This document shows positions 30,163 to 40,334 of a stretch of 64,000 bases of DNA, in pieces. The DNA comes from Vibrio rarus. GTDB lineage: Bacteria; Pseudomonadota; Gammaproteobacteria; Enterobacterales; Vibrionaceae. The stretch is from positions 2,356,001 to 2,420,000 of the forward strand of contig NZ_AP024900.1 in NCBI RefSeq assembly GCF_024347075.1, given 5' to 3'. The stretch's first letter is position 1. Every line of letters begins with the position of its first letter. A program made the translations under genes and the position numbers. The notes under the pieces are model-generated. The model had not been told where the DNA came from. It saw nothing but the letters and a program-made list of their open reading frames with translations, and did not search any database.

Positions 30163-31131
30163 ATGATTAAGATCGGTATAGTGATGGACCCTATTTCGTC
30201 CATCAACATTAAAAAAGATTCAAGCTTTGCCATGCTACTTGAGGCGCAAAGCCGTGGTTATGAAATCCACTATATGGAAATGAATGATCTTCACCTAGAT
30301 CAAGGTGTGGCGGTGGCAGATACTAAAACACTAAAAATTGAAAAGAACCCTGACAATTGGTTCGAGTTTCTATCTGAGCAAACCATCAGACTCTCCGATC
30401 TTGATGCGGTACTGATGCGCAAAGATCCTCCATTTGATACCGAGTATATCTACGCTACTTATATTCTGGAGCGTGCGGAAGTGGAAGGAACTCTAATCGT
30501 CAACAAACCGCAAAGCCTGCGTGATTGTAACGAAAAGCTCTACACCGCATGGTTTGCCGATATGACGCCGACCACCATAGTGACTCGTAAAGCAGAAAAA
30601 ATTAAAGCATTTCACGAAGAACATGGTGATGTGATACTTAAGCCTCTTGATGGCATGGGTGGCGCCTCTATTTTCCGCGTCAAGGAAGGCGATCCTAACG
30701 TATCAGTGATCATCGAAACACTGACTAACCATGGTCAAAACTACGCTATGGCGCAGGCGTTCGTACCTGATATTAGCAATGGTGATAAGCGCATTTTAAT
30801 CGTTGATGGCGAACCCATGCCATACTGCCTCGCCCGTATCCCTGCTAAAGGAGAAACACGTGGTAACTTAGCCGCTGGTGGCCGTGGTGAAGCAAGACCA
30901 TTAAGCGAAACAGATTTTGCAATAGCCAATGCAATCGGTCCTACACTTAAAGAGAAAGGATTGATTTTTGTTGGCTTAGACGTCATTGGCGATAAAGTGA
31001 CTGAAATAAACGTAACCAGCCCAACCTGTATTGTTGAGATTGAAACTGAGTTTGGCATCTCTATTACCGGTAAATTGATGGATGCTATTGAACGACGCAT
31101 CAAAAATATCAAACGCAATAAGTCAGCATAA
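30163..31131 (+). CDS. gshB: Glutathione synthetase
   Basis: ATP-grasp ligase adding glycine to gamma-glutamylcysteine; 322 residues. Motifs: GIVMDPISSINIKKDSSFAM (start), VLMRKDPPFDTEYIYATY, ILKPLDGMGGASIFR and the end EINVTSPTCIVEIE. Start ATG 30163 follows GGAGAG. Part of rsmE-gshB-yqgE-yqgF. Confidence 0.98.
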   Translation: MIKIGIVMDPISSINIKKDSSFAMLLEAQSRGYEIHYMEMNDLHLDQGVAVADTKTLKIEKNPDNWFEFLSEQTIRLSDLDAVLMRKDPPFDTEYIYATYILERAEVEGTLIVNKPQSLRDCNEKLYTAWFADMTPTTIVTRKAEKIKAFHEEHGDVILKPLDGMGGASIFRVKEGDPNVSVIIETLTNHGQNYAMAQAFVPDISNGDKRILIVDGEPMPYCLARIPAKGETRGNLAAGGRGEARPLSETDFAIANAIGPTLKEKGLIFVGLDVIGDKVTEINVTSPTCIVEIETEFGISITGKLMDAIERRIKNIKRNKSA

Positions 31132-31146
31132 ATAGCGCTGAAAACC

Positions 31147-31178
31147 CTGGATAACAAAAATATCCCCCCGTTATCCAG
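31147..31178. terminator. Hairpin after gshB (possible terminator)
   Basis: CTGGATAAC (31147-31155) pairs perfectly with GTTATCCAG (31170-31178) around a 14-base loop. There is no proper T-run, so it may stabilise the mRNA end rather than terminate. Confidence 0.4.
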
Positions 31179-31271
31179 AGTTTCCGCTAAGTTCAAAGAT
31201 TATTTTCAATGCCTCGTCTAGGTAAAGTGGGTAGCGACCTAATCAAGGTAGCGAGTATAAAAGGGTAACTT

Positions 31272-31832
31272 ATGAATCTTACTAATCACTTTTTAGTGGC
31301 TATGCCATCGATGCAAGACCCTTATTTCAAACGCTCAGTGATCTACATTTGTGAGCACAATGAAAAAGGCGCTATGGGTATCATGATTAATGCGCCTATC
31401 GATATCACCGTCGGCGGCATGTTAAAGCAAGTGGAGCTTCATTCTGCGAATGTTCAGGCAGGTGATAGCTTAAAGCAACCTGTGCACAATGGTGGCCCTG
31501 TTGCCGAAGATCGTGGATTTATTTTGCATCAACCCAAAGACAAGTATCAATCCAGTATTGAAATGACCGATGCGTTAACCGTAACCACATCCAAAGACAT
31601 ATTGTCAGTATTAGGCACTCAGCAAGAACCCACCCAATATTTAGTGGCACTGGGTTACTCTGGCTGGGAACCGGGACAGCTTGAAAGTGAGTTAGCGGAA
31701 AACTCTTGGCTCACCATTGAGGCCGATCCAAACATTATCTTTACCACCCCAGTGCAAGATCGCTGGGCAAGTGCGGTACAGTCTTTAGGTATCGACGCCT
31801 CTCAACTATCAACACAAGCAGGACACGCATGA
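31272..31832 (+). CDS. yqgE: UPF0301 (AlgH) family protein YqgE
   Basis: 186-residue protein with the family start [39 protein letters not shown] and [13 protein letters not shown]. Function is not established. The end overlaps yqgF by four bases (ATGA), so the two are translationally coupled. Confidence 0.95.
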   Translation: MNLTNHFLVAMPSMQDPYFKRSVIYICEHNEKGAMGIMINAPIDITVGGMLKQVELHSANVQAGDSLKQPVHNGGPVAEDRGFILHQPKDKYQSSIEMTDALTVTTSKDILSVLGTQQEPTQYLVALGYSGWEPGQLESELAENSWLTIEADPNIIFTTPVQDRWASAVQSLGIDASQLSTQAGHA

Positions 31833-32254
31833 GTAAAACCATAATGGCGTTTGATTATGGCACCAAAAGTATTGGTAGCGCTATAGGACAAGATATCACT
31901 GGCACAGCCACACCATTAAAGGCGTTCAAAGCCAAAGATGGCATTCCTAACTGGGATGATATTGGTACCTTACTTGCGGAGTGGAAGCCAGATCTAGTCG
32001 TAGTAGGCTTACCCACTGACTTACACGGTAAAGATTTAAAAACCATTACCCCTAGAGCCAAAAAGTTTGCCCAGCGTATACATGGTCGCTTTGGCATGCA
32101 GGTAGAACTGCACGATGAAAGGCTCTCTACCACTGAGGCTCGCGCAGATCTGTTTGCTATGGGTGGCTATAAAGCATTAAGTAAAGGCAATGTGGATTGC
32201 CAATCTGCGGTGGTTATCTTAGAAAGTTGGTTTGAGAGTCAATGGGGCGAGTAA
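31829..32254 (+). CDS. yqgF: Holliday junction resolvase-like RuvX (YqgF)
   Basis: RNase H-fold protein of 141 residues with [15 protein letters not shown] (catalytic Asp), [10 protein letters not shown] and [10 protein letters not shown]. The family is essential in E. coli and implicated in pre-16S rRNA 5' maturation. It overlaps yqgE and is convergent with pilU across 8 bases. Confidence 0.96.
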   Translation: MSKTIMAFDYGTKSIGSAIGQDITGTATPLKAFKAKDGIPNWDDIGTLLAEWKPDLVVVGLPTDLHGKDLKTITPRAKKFAQRIHGRFGMQVELHDERLSTTEARADLFAMGGYKALSKGNVDCQSAVVILESWFESQWGE

Positions 32255-32262
32255 TCGTCTCA

Positions 32263-33366
32263 TCACCCCATATCAATTTTAATCTCATCTAGTGGGCCAT
32301 CACTGCTCACGCCTTTAAAGTTTTTTAACATCAAGCGCAGATCGTTGGCCGAATCTGCGCTTCTTAATGCGTCTTGTTCGCTGATCTTGCCCTGTTTAAG
32401 TAACTCAAATAAAGACTGATCAAAAGTACAAATCCCCACCTGCTTTGTCTTAGCCATGTAGTTCTTGATCTCGGTGATCTCTCCTTGGCGAATAAGATCC
32501 GCCGCCCTTGGCGTCACCTGCAAAATCTCTAACGCTACATGTCGGCCCGTACCTTGTGTTGCTTTAAGCAATTGCTGACCCACTATTCCTCTTAAATTAA
32601 GGGAAAGATCCAACAAAAAGTGCTCTCTTTGTTCTCTTGGCACTAAATGTAAAATTCGCTCTAGAGCCTGATTGGCATTGTTGGCGTGCAAAGTGGCCAC
32701 ACACAAGTGCCCCGTTTCAGCAAACGTCATAGCATAGCGCATGGTTTCCGCTGAACGTATCTCACCAATCACTATCATATCAGGGGCTTGGCGAAGAGAG
32801 TTTTTTAGCGCCACTTCATAACTTTCAGTGTCCAAACCAACTTCACGCTGAGTCACTATGCTTTGTTGATGCTGATGAACAAACTCTATCGGATCTTCCA
32901 CGGTCAAAATATGGCCACGTTGGGTGTTATTTCGATGCCCCACCATAGCGGCAAGAGTCGTAGACTTGCCAGAACCCGTCGCCCCAACCACCAGCACTAA
33001 ACCTCGTTTCACCATCGCCAAATCTTTTAAGGTATCCGGTAAACCAAGCTCAGCAAAAGAAGGAATTTTTGTTTCGATATGACGAATCACTGCACCCGGT
33101 AAATCACGCTGGAAAAAAGCACTGACCCGAAAACGCCCCGACTCACTTTCAATAGCAAAATTTGCTTCCCTATGGGCGCGATACTCTTTACGCCTATCGT
33201 TATCCATTATGCTATCAAGCAGTGCGGTAACACCGGACTGATGGAGTTTATCCGCGAAAGGTTGCAGCTCACCATCAATGCGAAACATACAAGGAGAATC
33301 TACCGTAATATAAAGATCAGACGCTCTATGTTGCGTCATCGCTTCTAACAACTCTTTTAGTTCCAT
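32263..33366 (-). CDS. pilU: Type IV pilus retraction ATPase accessory PilU
   Basis: PilT-like AAA ATPase of 367 residues. Walker A GATGSGKSTT, Asp box TVEDPIEF, Walker B IGEIRSAETM and the His box AETGHLCVATLHANNA are present. The C-terminal extension ending in SSDGPLDEIKIDMG is longer than in PilT, typical of PilU. It lies downstream of pilT on the same strand, but 246 bases away because a dispersed repeat separates them. Confidence 0.93.
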   Translation of the reverse strand: MELKELLEAMTQHRASDLYITVDSPCMFRIDGELQPFADKLHQSGVTALLDSIMDNDRRKEYRAHREANFAIESESGRFRVSAFFQRDLPGAVIRHIETKIPSFAELGLPDTLKDLAMVKRGLVLVVGATGSGKSTTLAAMVGHRNNTQRGHILTVEDPIEFVHQHQQSIVTQREVGLDTESYEVALKNSLRQAPDMIVIGEIRSAETMRYAMTFAETGHLCVATLHANNANQALERILHLVPREQREHFLLDLSLNLRGIVGQQLLKATQGTGRHVALEILQVTPRAADLIRQGEITEIKNYMAKTKQVGICTFDQSLFELLKQGKISEQDALRSADSANDLRLMLKNFKGVSSDGPLDEIKIDMG

Positions 33367-33423
33367 CGTTTTCTCCTTGTTATGCCCTGCATGTTTAAAG
33401 CTTGTATTTGAAAGCCCGTAGTT

Positions 33424-33594
33424 ATACCAATCGTACTAAATAACTGGTCATCCTAGCTTGTTAAAATACTCTATGACTGCGTTAGAATTTTTGATTGTAG
33501 AATAACTGCTTATCAAAAATTCTGCCTTGTCCTCGAGCATTTTTCCTACGCTATTTCTGATCACTTACTTAGTGTGATTGATATTAAACCTTTA
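33424..33594. repeat. Dispersed inverted-end repeat, copy A (171 bp)
   Basis: Element bounded by imperfect inverted ends (ATACCAATCGTACTAAATAA at the left; the right end reverse-complements to ATATCAATCACACTAAGTAA, 16 of 20 identical). It is closely similar over its length to the copy at 45441-45597. It has no coding capacity; MITE-like in character. It sits in the pilT-pilU intergenic region and would be transcribed with the operon. Confidence 0.85.
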
Positions 33595-33612
33595 CCGCTA
33601 AATAACGGGTTG

Positions 33613-34659
33613 CTAAAAACTTGAACCAAAACTGCTTTGCAATTCTATTTTCGCTTCCGCCTCTTCTCTTGTTACCACATTTTGTTGCATTAACTGATTC
33701 ACCGACTGTTCCATGGTTCGCATACCTTGAGCGGCACCCGTTTGAATAATCGAATACATCTGCGCCACTTTATCTTCTCGAATCAAGTTACGAATGGCAG
33801 GGTTGGCTAACATAATTTCGTGGCACGCCACTCGGCCACCACCAATACGCTTCAATAATTTCTGGGCAATTACCGCACGTAAAGATTCGGAAAGCATAGA
33901 GCGCACCATGTTTTTATCTCCAGCCGGAAACACATCAATGATTCGGTCTATGCTCTTTGCCGCAGAACTGGTATGCAAAGTAGCAAACACTAGATGCCCT
34001 GTTTCCGCGGCGGTAAGCGCCAAACTTATGGTTTCTTGATCCCGTAACTCCCCCACCAAGATCACATCGGGATCTTCACGTAAAGCAGAGCGCAGTGCCG
34101 CTTTAAAACTATGAGTATCACGATGCACTTCACGCTGATTAATCAAAGATTTAGCGCTGTTATGTACAAACTCAATAGGGTCTTCAATGGTTAATATATG
34201 CTTATTGTGGTTACGGTTAATATAATCCACCATTGCCGCCAAAGTGGTGGACTTACCTGAGCCTGTCGGTCCGGTGACTAGCACTAAGCCTTTTTCATAA
34301 TTAACAATCTGTTCAAAGGTCGGCGGGCAATCTAATTGTTCTAAGGTTGGAATAATAGTAGGGATGGTACGAAATACCGCCGAAGCACCACGGCTTTGAT
34401 TAAAAGCGTTAACCCTAAAACGCCCTACACCTGTGAGCTCGATAGAAAAATCAATCTCTAACTTTGACTCAAACTCACTTCGCTGCGCATCATCCATTAT
34501 GTCAAAAATGAGATCATGCACCTCTGATTCACTAAATTCCGCCATCTCTAAGCGACGCACATCACCATCAATTCTCACCATAGGTGGCAAACCCGATGAA
34601 AGATGTAGATCTGATGCATTATGCTTTACACTAAAGCGAAGCAATTCGGTGATATCCAT
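33613..34659 (-). CDS. pilT: Type IV pilus retraction ATPase PilT
   Basis: Hexameric ATPase powering pilus retraction; 348 residues from ATG 34659, which is preceded by AAGGA and gives the conserved MDITELLRFSVKHNASDLHLSSG start. An upstream in-frame codon would add 13 unconserved residues. Walker A GPTGSGKSTT, TIEDPIEF, LVGELRDQETI and AETGHLVFATLHTSSA are intact. It is divergent from yggS with only 24 bases between start codons. Confidence 0.97.
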   Translation of the reverse strand: MDITELLRFSVKHNASDLHLSSGLPPMVRIDGDVRRLEMAEFSESEVHDLIFDIMDDAQRSEFESKLEIDFSIELTGVGRFRVNAFNQSRGASAVFRTIPTIIPTLEQLDCPPTFEQIVNYEKGLVLVTGPTGSGKSTTLAAMVDYINRNHNKHILTIEDPIEFVHNSAKSLINQREVHRDTHSFKAALRSALREDPDVILVGELRDQETISLALTAAETGHLVFATLHTSSAAKSIDRIIDVFPAGDKNMVRSMLSESLRAVIAQKLLKRIGGGRVACHEIMLANPAIRNLIREDKVAQMYSIIQTGAAQGMRTMEQSVNQLMQQNVVTREEAEAKIELQSSFGSSF

Positions 34660-34683
34660 AAAAATCCTTGTTAAGTCAAAACT

Positions 34684-35394
34684 ATGCAGACAATCCAATC
34701 AAATTTAGAACACATTCATCAGCAGATTAACGATTCTGAACGTAAGTTTGGGCGTCCAACTCATTCAGTGCAACTTCTTGCGGTAAGTAAAACCAAACCC
34801 AATCAAGCGGTACTGGATGCTTGTGAAGCTGGTCAACGCCAATTTGGCGAAAACTATGTTCAAGAAGGCGTTGAAAAAATTCAATACTTTCAAGAGCATC
34901 ATAACGATTTCGATATAAAATGGCACTTTATTGGACCTATACAATCTAATAAAACTCGCCCTATTAGTGAGAACTTCGACTGGGTTCACTCTATTGATCG
35001 CGCCAAAATAGCCCAGCGCTTAAATGATCAAAGACCCGCAGACAAAGGCGCTCTACAAGTACTGATACAGGTTAATACTAGTGGAGAAGCCAGCAAGTCG
35101 GGGATTTCTACACAACAAGCTGTGGAATTAGCGGCCGTAATAGACGGTTTACCTAACCTCACCTTGCGCGGTTTGATGTCCATTCCTGCTAATGTGTCGA
35201 GCTATGAACAGCAGTTACATGCCTTTAATCAACTTAAAGACTTGTTTGAACAAATTAAATCCCAATATCCACAAGTAGATACTCTGTCTATGGGCATGAG
35301 TGGTGATATGCAAGCGGCTATCGAAGCGGGCAGTACCATGGTGCGCATTGGTACCGCTATTTTTGGTGCCCGAGATTATTCAAACAGTAAATAA
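34684..35394 (+). CDS. yggS: PLP homeostasis protein YggS
   Basis: Alanine-racemase N-terminal-fold protein of 236 residues that binds pyridoxal phosphate but has no known catalytic activity. Motifs: LLAVSKTKPNQAV (PLP lysine), FGENYVQE, WHFIGPIQSNK, LRGLMSIP and LSMGMSGDMQAAIEAGSTMVRIG. It heads yggS-proC-yggT and the DUF4426 gene. Confidence 0.96.
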   Translation: MQTIQSNLEHIHQQINDSERKFGRPTHSVQLLAVSKTKPNQAVLDACEAGQRQFGENYVQEGVEKIQYFQEHHNDFDIKWHFIGPIQSNKTRPISENFDWVHSIDRAKIAQRLNDQRPADKGALQVLIQVNTSGEASKSGISTQQAVELAAVIDGLPNLTLRGLMSIPANVSSYEQQLHAFNQLKDLFEQIKSQYPQVDTLSMGMSGDMQAAIEAGSTMVRIGTAIFGARDYSNSK

Positions 35395-35417
35395 CACAAA
35401 CAGTAAAGGATACCGTT

Positions 35418-36242
35418 TTGGCTAATTCAGTACGCAACATCGCCTTTATCGGCTCAGGGAACATGGCAAGCTCTATCATTTCAGGGTTGCTTGAGAGTGG
35501 CTATCCAGCACAAGCCATCACGGCAACAGCTCCTTCACAGAGCAGTCGTAGCAAGATTGCACAGCGCTTCTCTGTGTCAACCACAGCAGATAACCACCAC
35601 GCAGCTTCCGTGGCGGATGTGATTGTTTTGTCGGTGAAACCGCAGATTATGAGTGACGTTTTAGCAAAACTTAGCGATATAGATTTTAGCAATAAGCTGC
35701 TTATCTCTATTGCCGCGGGTATCACCATACCACGCCTGCAAGCCATGCTAGGTAAACCGGCCAACTTTGTACGCGTCATGCCCAACACACCTTCGTTAGT
35801 TGGGCTAGGCATGAGTGGCTTATTCGCACCTGAACAAATTAGCCAACAAGATAAAGACTTTTCTGGCGAGCTTATGCAAGCCGTAGGTAAGGTGTGTTGG
35901 GTAGAAGAAGAATCGCAAATCAACGCTATTATTGCCGCAGCAGGAAGCGCTCCTGCTTATTTTTTCCTATTTATGGAAGCCATGCAAAAAGAAGCTATAG
36001 CGCAAGGCTTTGATGAACAAACCGCGCGCCTACTGGTTGAGCAATCAGCGGCAGGGGCGGCGCAAATGGTGGTAGAAAATTCCGAACTGGAACTCTCTAC
36101 TCTGCGCCAACAAGTGACCTCTAAGGGTGGTACGACAGCCGAGGCTATCGCCACATTTAATCAGCATCAACTCTCCGATACCGTCGCTAAAGCCATGCAG
36201 GCTGCAGTGAAACGTGCCGAAGAGATGGAATCCCTTTTTTAA
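35418..36242 (+). CDS. proC: Pyrroline-5-carboxylate reductase
   Basis: Last step of proline synthesis; 274 residues. N-terminal dinucleotide motif NIAFIGSGNMASSIISGL, then VKPQ, RVMPNTPSLVGLG and the C-terminal signature TSKGGTTAEAIATF. The start is a TTG at 35418 with AAAGGA 7 bases upstream; no ATG lies close enough to preserve the N-terminal strand. Confidence 0.96.
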   Translation: MANSVRNIAFIGSGNMASSIISGLLESGYPAQAITATAPSQSSRSKIAQRFSVSTTADNHHAASVADVIVLSVKPQIMSDVLAKLSDIDFSNKLLISIAAGITIPRLQAMLGKPANFVRVMPNTPSLVGLGMSGLFAPEQISQQDKDFSGELMQAVGKVCWVEEESQINAIIAAAGSAPAYFFLFMEAMQKEAIAQGFDEQTARLLVEQSAAGAAQMVVENSELELSTLRQQVTSKGGTTAEAIATFNQHQLSDTVAKAMQAAVKRAEEMESLF

Positions 36243-36260
36243 CATCATCAAGGATTTGTA

Positions 36261-36830
36261 ATGAATTCAATGCAATTTTTAGTGACTACCGTTTTTGACC
36301 TCTACATTATGGTCGTCATTCTTAGAATTTGGTTGCAAGCAGCACGCGCTGACTTCTACAACCCATTTTCTCAATCTATAGTGAAAGCGACTCAACCGGT
36401 GTTAAAGCCGCTGCGTCGCATCATCCCGTCAGTGGGTAATCTCGATCTTGCCACATTAACTTTTGCCTATGTACTGTGTGTACTGAAATTTGTCATTTTA
36501 ATGTTAATCGCATCCAATGGTGCGGTAGCCTTTAGCCCTGATCTACTGATCATCGGTCTTCTAGCGCTGATCAAAGCGGCGGGTAAGTTACTATTTTGGA
36601 TACTACTACTGCGTGCCATCCTAAGCTGGGTAAGCCAAGGTCGTAGCCCTATCGAGTATGTTTTTCATCAACTCACCGAGCCTATGCTAGCGCCAATTCG
36701 TCGTATTCTTCCTGCCATGGGTGGCTTAGATCTCAGTGTATTAGTGCTCTTTATTGCATTGCAGTTTGCTAACTACCTAATGGGCGATATTACAAGCAGT
36801 CTATTTGGACCTATTTGGTTTGGGCTGTAA
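36261..36830 (+). CDS. yggT: YggT family membrane protein
   Basis: Inner-membrane protein of 189 residues with two repeats of the YGGT domain: each has a membrane helix followed by a segment of the type NPFSQSIVKATQPVLKPLRRIIP and IEYVFHQLTEPMLAPIRRILP. Role unclear; linked to osmotic or ion homeostasis and division in various bacteria. Position after proC is conserved. Confidence 0.95.
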   Translation: MNSMQFLVTTVFDLYIMVVILRIWLQAARADFYNPFSQSIVKATQPVLKPLRRIIPSVGNLDLATLTFAYVLCVLKFVILMLIASNGAVAFSPDLLIIGLLALIKAAGKLLFWILLLRAILSWVSQGRSPIEYVFHQLTEPMLAPIRRILPAMGGLDLSVLVLFIALQFANYLMGDITSSLFGPIWFGL

Positions 36831-36861
36831 CACCTAATCTTAACGACTTTAGAGGCTATCA

Positions 36862-37305
36862 ATGAAAAAACGACTCACTGCAACACTGTGTGTCCTGTTA
36901 ATAGCAGGCTTTGCAATGCCAAGTTGGGCCGAACAATTTGTACGAATGAAGGATATTGAATTGCACTACTCTGCTTTCAATTCCACATTTTTAGCCCCTA
37001 AGGTTGCTCGAGAGCTCAAACTCAAAAGAAACCCTTATGTGGCTCTGATCAACATCAGTGCCTTAGATCTGTACAGCGTAGGCAAAAAGCCAACCAAAAC
37101 TCAGCTGACAGGCACAGCAAAGAATTTAATCGGCAACAGTAAAACCTTAACCTTTAGAGAAATCACTCAAGGTGATGCCATCTACTATTTAGCCGAACTG
37201 CCCATTACCGAAAATGAAACATTCCGCTTTGAAATCAAAGCGGACTCTGGCACTAAAGGCAGTGGTATTCTTCGCTTTAACCAAACCTTCCATATTCAGG
37301 AGTGA
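36862..37305 (+). CDS. Periplasmic DUF4426 protein
   Basis: Exported protein of 147 residues with a signal peptide (MKKRLTATLCVLLIAGFAMP, cut near SWA-EQ). The mature part resembles DUF4426: HYSAFNSTFLAPKVARELKLKRNPYVALINIS and a C-terminal beta-rich region. No function is known. It is located between yggT and rdgB, as in other vibrios, and ends 6 bases before rdgB. Confidence 0.85.
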   Translation: MKKRLTATLCVLLIAGFAMPSWAEQFVRMKDIELHYSAFNSTFLAPKVARELKLKRNPYVALINISALDLYSVGKKPTKTQLTGTAKNLIGNSKTLTFREITQGDAIYYLAELPITENETFRFEIKADSGTKGSGILRFNQTFHIQE

Positions 37306-37311
37306 TTCCTT

Positions 37312-37926
37312 TTGTCGTCAAATAAGCCAGCACATAAATTAGTTCTCGCCACCGGTAACCAAGGCAAAGTCCGTGAAATGGCAACTCTGTTGTCTGATTT
37401 CGGTTTCCAAGTACAAGCGCAAAGTGAGTATAACGTTTCTGAAGTTGCAGAAACGGGCACCACCTTTATTGAGAATGCCATCATCAAAGCCCGTCATGCG
37501 GCTCAAGAAACGGGCCTGCCCGCTATTGCCGATGACTCAGGACTCGAAGTGGATTACTTGCAAGGTGCTCCTGGTATTTATTCGGCACGCTTTGCGGGAG
37601 AAAACGCCAGCGACCAGCAAAACCTCACTAAACTATTGCAAGAGTTGCAAGGGGTAGAGCAGGCACAACGTAGCGCGCGTTTTCATTGTGTATTGGTGTA
37701 TATGCGCCATCACTTAGATCCAACACCCATTGTTTGCCACGGAGTATGGGAGGGAGAAATTCTCACCCAAGCAGAAGGGGAAAATGGCTTTGGTTATGAC
37801 CCTATTTTTTATGTTCCAGAAGATAAATGCGCCTCAGCACTGCTCTCTCCTGAGCGCAAAAAACAGCTTTCCCATCGAGGAAAAGCCCTAACTCAGCTAT
37901 TCCAAGAACTAAAACAATCCTTATGA
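37312..37926 (+). CDS. rdgB: dITP/XTP pyrophosphatase
   Basis: House-cleaning nucleotidase removing deaminated purine triphosphates; 204 residues. Motifs: [43 protein letters not shown] and GFGYDPIFY, with SHRGKAL near the end. The start is a TTG at 37312 preceded by CAGGAG. The stop overlaps hemW by four bases. Confidence 0.96.
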   Translation: MSSNKPAHKLVLATGNQGKVREMATLLSDFGFQVQAQSEYNVSEVAETGTTFIENAIIKARHAAQETGLPAIADDSGLEVDYLQGAPGIYSARFAGENASDQQNLTKLLQELQGVEQAQRSARFHCVLVYMRHHLDPTPIVCHGVWEGEILTQAEGENGFGYDPIFYVPEDKCASALLSPERKKQLSHRGKALTQLFQELKQSL

Positions 37927-39095
37927 GCAAGCTCATTCCGCCCCCCCTAGGGCTATATATTCACATTCCGTGGTGTGTGCAAAAATGCCCGTACTGCGAC
38001 TTCAACTCTCATGCTGTTAAAGAAGACATTCCACAACAGCAGTATATTGATGCCCTATTGGAAGATTTAGAGACGGATCTTGCCAAATATTCAGCCTCTA
38101 TTGAGGGGCGAAAAATCACCTCTATATTTATTGGTGGCGGTACTCCTAGCCTGATCTCTGCCGAGCACATTTCCCGACTATTGAGCGGGATTGAGCTGCG
38201 CATTCCTTTCATGGAAAATATTGAAATCACCATGGAAGCCAACCCTGGCACCATAGAAGCAGAACGCTTTGCTCGATATGTACAGGCAGGCGTCACGCGC
38301 ATTTCTATTGGTGTGCAAAGCTTTGAACAACAAAAACTAGAACGTTTGGGGCGGATTCACGGCAAGGAAGAGGCCATTAATGCCGCCAAACTGGCGCACA
38401 ATATTGGCTTAAATAGCTTCAATTTAGATTTGATGCATGGCTTGCCCGATCAAAGTATTGAACAAGCTATTGGTGACTTAGACAAAGCCATTCAACTTGC
38501 CCCTCCTCATCTCTCTTGGTATCAGCTCACTATCGAGCCCAATACTCTGTTTTATTACAAAAAACCGACTCTGCCAGACGATGATGACCTGTGGGATATT
38601 TTTGAACAAGGTCATGCCAAACTCACCACCGCTGGCTATGTGCAATATGAAATATCTGGCTATAGCAAACCGGGGTATCAATGTCAGCACAACCTCAATT
38701 ACTGGCGTTTTGGGGACTACCTTGGCATTGGCTGTGGCTCTCATGGCAAGCTCAGTTTTAGCGATGGTCGCATTATTCGCACCACAAAGGTGAAGCACCC
38801 TCGCGGTTACCTCAGTGCCTATCAAAATCTAGTGAAACCTTATTTAGATAGCGAACAACAAGTGACTGACGAAGACCGTCCTTTTGAGTTCTTTATGAAC
38901 CGTTTTCGACTTATTGAAGCCTGTCCAAAACAAGACTTTATTGATACAACAGGGTTGGCTCTAAGCTCCATTAAACCCACAATGGATTGGGCGTTAGATA
39001 TGGGGTATCTCACAGAAAGTGATACTCACTGGCAAATCACAGAAAAGGGCAAATTGTTCCTAAATGATCTGCTAGAGGCTTTTGTTCCTGACTAA
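37923..39095 (+). CDS. hemW: HemW-type radical SAM protein (heme chaperone)
   Basis: 390-residue radical SAM protein formerly annotated as oxygen-independent coproporphyrinogen oxidase. The 4Fe-4S motif is C-x3-C-x2-C in [13 protein letters not shown], followed by [15 protein letters not shown] and RISIGVQSF. It lacks the extra N-terminal part of true HemN, as expected for HemW, which is thought to deliver heme. Translationally coupled to rdgB. Confidence 0.95.
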   Translation: MSKLIPPPLGLYIHIPWCVQKCPYCDFNSHAVKEDIPQQQYIDALLEDLETDLAKYSASIEGRKITSIFIGGGTPSLISAEHISRLLSGIELRIPFMENIEITMEANPGTIEAERFARYVQAGVTRISIGVQSFEQQKLERLGRIHGKEEAINAAKLAHNIGLNSFNLDLMHGLPDQSIEQAIGDLDKAIQLAPPHLSWYQLTIEPNTLFYYKKPTLPDDDDLWDIFEQGHAKLTTAGYVQYEISGYSKPGYQCQHNLNYWRFGDYLGIGCGSHGKLSFSDGRIIRTTKVKHPRGYLSAYQNLVKPYLDSEQQVTDEDRPFEFFMNRFRLIEACPKQDFIDTTGLALSSIKPTMDWALDMGYLTESDTHWQITEKGKLFLNDLLEAFVPD

Positions 39096-39149
39096 TAACC
39101 CTTCTATTTTAGCCGTTATCAGATCAGAGCAATCCTAGTTTTCTCTCAA

Positions 39150-39190
39150 AAATAAAGCCTCAAAACTTAATGTTTATGAGGCTTTATTTT
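39150..39190. terminator. Bidirectional terminator between hemW and the methyltransferase
   Basis: AAATAAAGCCTCA (39150-39162) and TGAGGCTTTATTT (39177-39189) are perfect inverted arms, giving A/T runs on both strands between convergent genes. Confidence 0.92.
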
Positions 39191-39230
39191 TTAGCTATTG
39201 CTGTCTTTGTTTATCAAAGAGACGTCATGC

Positions 39231-40262
39231 TTATGGTTTTACCGCGATAAAGATATTGCGGTTAATGGATTGATCCACTCTGTGTAGATAACCAATATAC
39301 GGTTCCGCATCTTGTACTTCAAAGCCTTGCTCGGCAAACAGCTTGGCCAGTTCACTCCACTTTAAAGTAAACTCATTAAACGACAGTACTACCGCCCCTT
39401 TAGGCTTTAATGCGCTCTTCCAAGCAGGTAGTGCCTCTTCAATCAACCCTAGAGGGCTACGAGCCATCTTAGTATCTTTCGCGCTCTTACTGCCGTGCTG
39501 AACGCCGTAAGGGAGATCAGAGACCATCACATCACAGCTATTTTTCTTGATAATTTGATTGATGATGCGAGTATCAGAAGCATACAGCTTCATGGATTGC
39601 CCTAAACCGTTGGCAAAATCCTCTTTGCTTACTGCCGCACTTATTGCAAAACCATCCGCAATTTTTTTGCCCCCTTCACCGGTGCGCTTCTCTTTGGTCA
39701 CTTTATGTTTATAACGACCGTTTTTCATATACTTAACGATGAAAGTTTGGATCTCTTGCACCCACTTAGCATTGATTTCAACCCCAATCACATCTAGACC
39801 TTGGATCAAGCCTTCATACAAGGTGGTGCCTTTACCACACATTGGGTCCATCAAACATTTTCGTTCGCTGTTCGTCTTGGCTGCGCTCAAACCAAGGTTG
39901 ACCATTAAGCGAGTAAACTGCTCATTGGTTTTACCGGTATAACGCAAGATCTGACTCATGCTCTCAGGAAAAGTATTAAACGCTTGAGGTTGCAATGGCT
40001 TTAATAACCCACAATCCAACACTTGAAAAATAGCGTAGTAAATAGAAGACGATGATAGTCTTTTTAACTGAAGAGCATCTAGCTCTTGCTCGGTTTCAAA
40101 CACTAAAGCGGCTGGCAAGCCAATATCTTTTTCTAGCACTTCATCGACACGAATATCCATAGAAGCAAGCATCGCTTTCAGCTCAGAACAGGCAATTTTA
40201 ACTGCGGTGTCAAAATAGATGCGATTGTGACCGGGGTTTGCCAAAATAGCGTATTGAAACAT
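39231..40262 (-). CDS. TRM11-like SAM-dependent methyltransferase
   Basis: 343-residue Rossmann-fold methyltransferase. The SAM-binding motif DPMCGKGTTLYEG (about residues 139-151) and the catalytic motif SDLPYGVQHG (about 248-257) are of the type in N2-guanine RNA methyltransferases of the TRM11 group. The N-terminal 130 residues are less conserved and could be an RNA-binding domain. The substrate is not known from sequence. It lies downstream of trmB on the same strand. Confidence 0.8.
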   Translation of the reverse strand: MFQYAILANPGHNRIYFDTAVKIACSELKAMLASMDIRVDEVLEKDIGLPAALVFETEQELDALQLKRLSSSSIYYAIFQVLDCGLLKPLQPQAFNTFPESMSQILRYTGKTNEQFTRLMVNLGLSAAKTNSERKCLMDPMCGKGTTLYEGLIQGLDVIGVEINAKWVQEIQTFIVKYMKNGRYKHKVTKEKRTGEGGKKIADGFAISAAVSKEDFANGLGQSMKLYASDTRIINQIIKKNSCDVMVSDLPYGVQHGSKSAKDTKMARSPLGLIEEALPAWKSALKPKGAVVLSFNEFTLKWSELAKLFAEQGFEVQDAEPYIGYLHRVDQSINRNIFIAVKP

Positions 40263-40290
40263 ACCAAAACCTTAATCTAATAGGTACAAA

Positions 40291-40318
40291 CAAAAAGGAG
40301 CTACATAGTAGCCCCTGT
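40291..40318 (-). terminator. Terminator of trmB
   Basis: On the minus strand GGGGCTAC, loop TAT, GTAGCTCC, then TTTTTG. Confidence 0.75.
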
Positions 40319-40334
40319 ATAACTTAGTGTGAAA

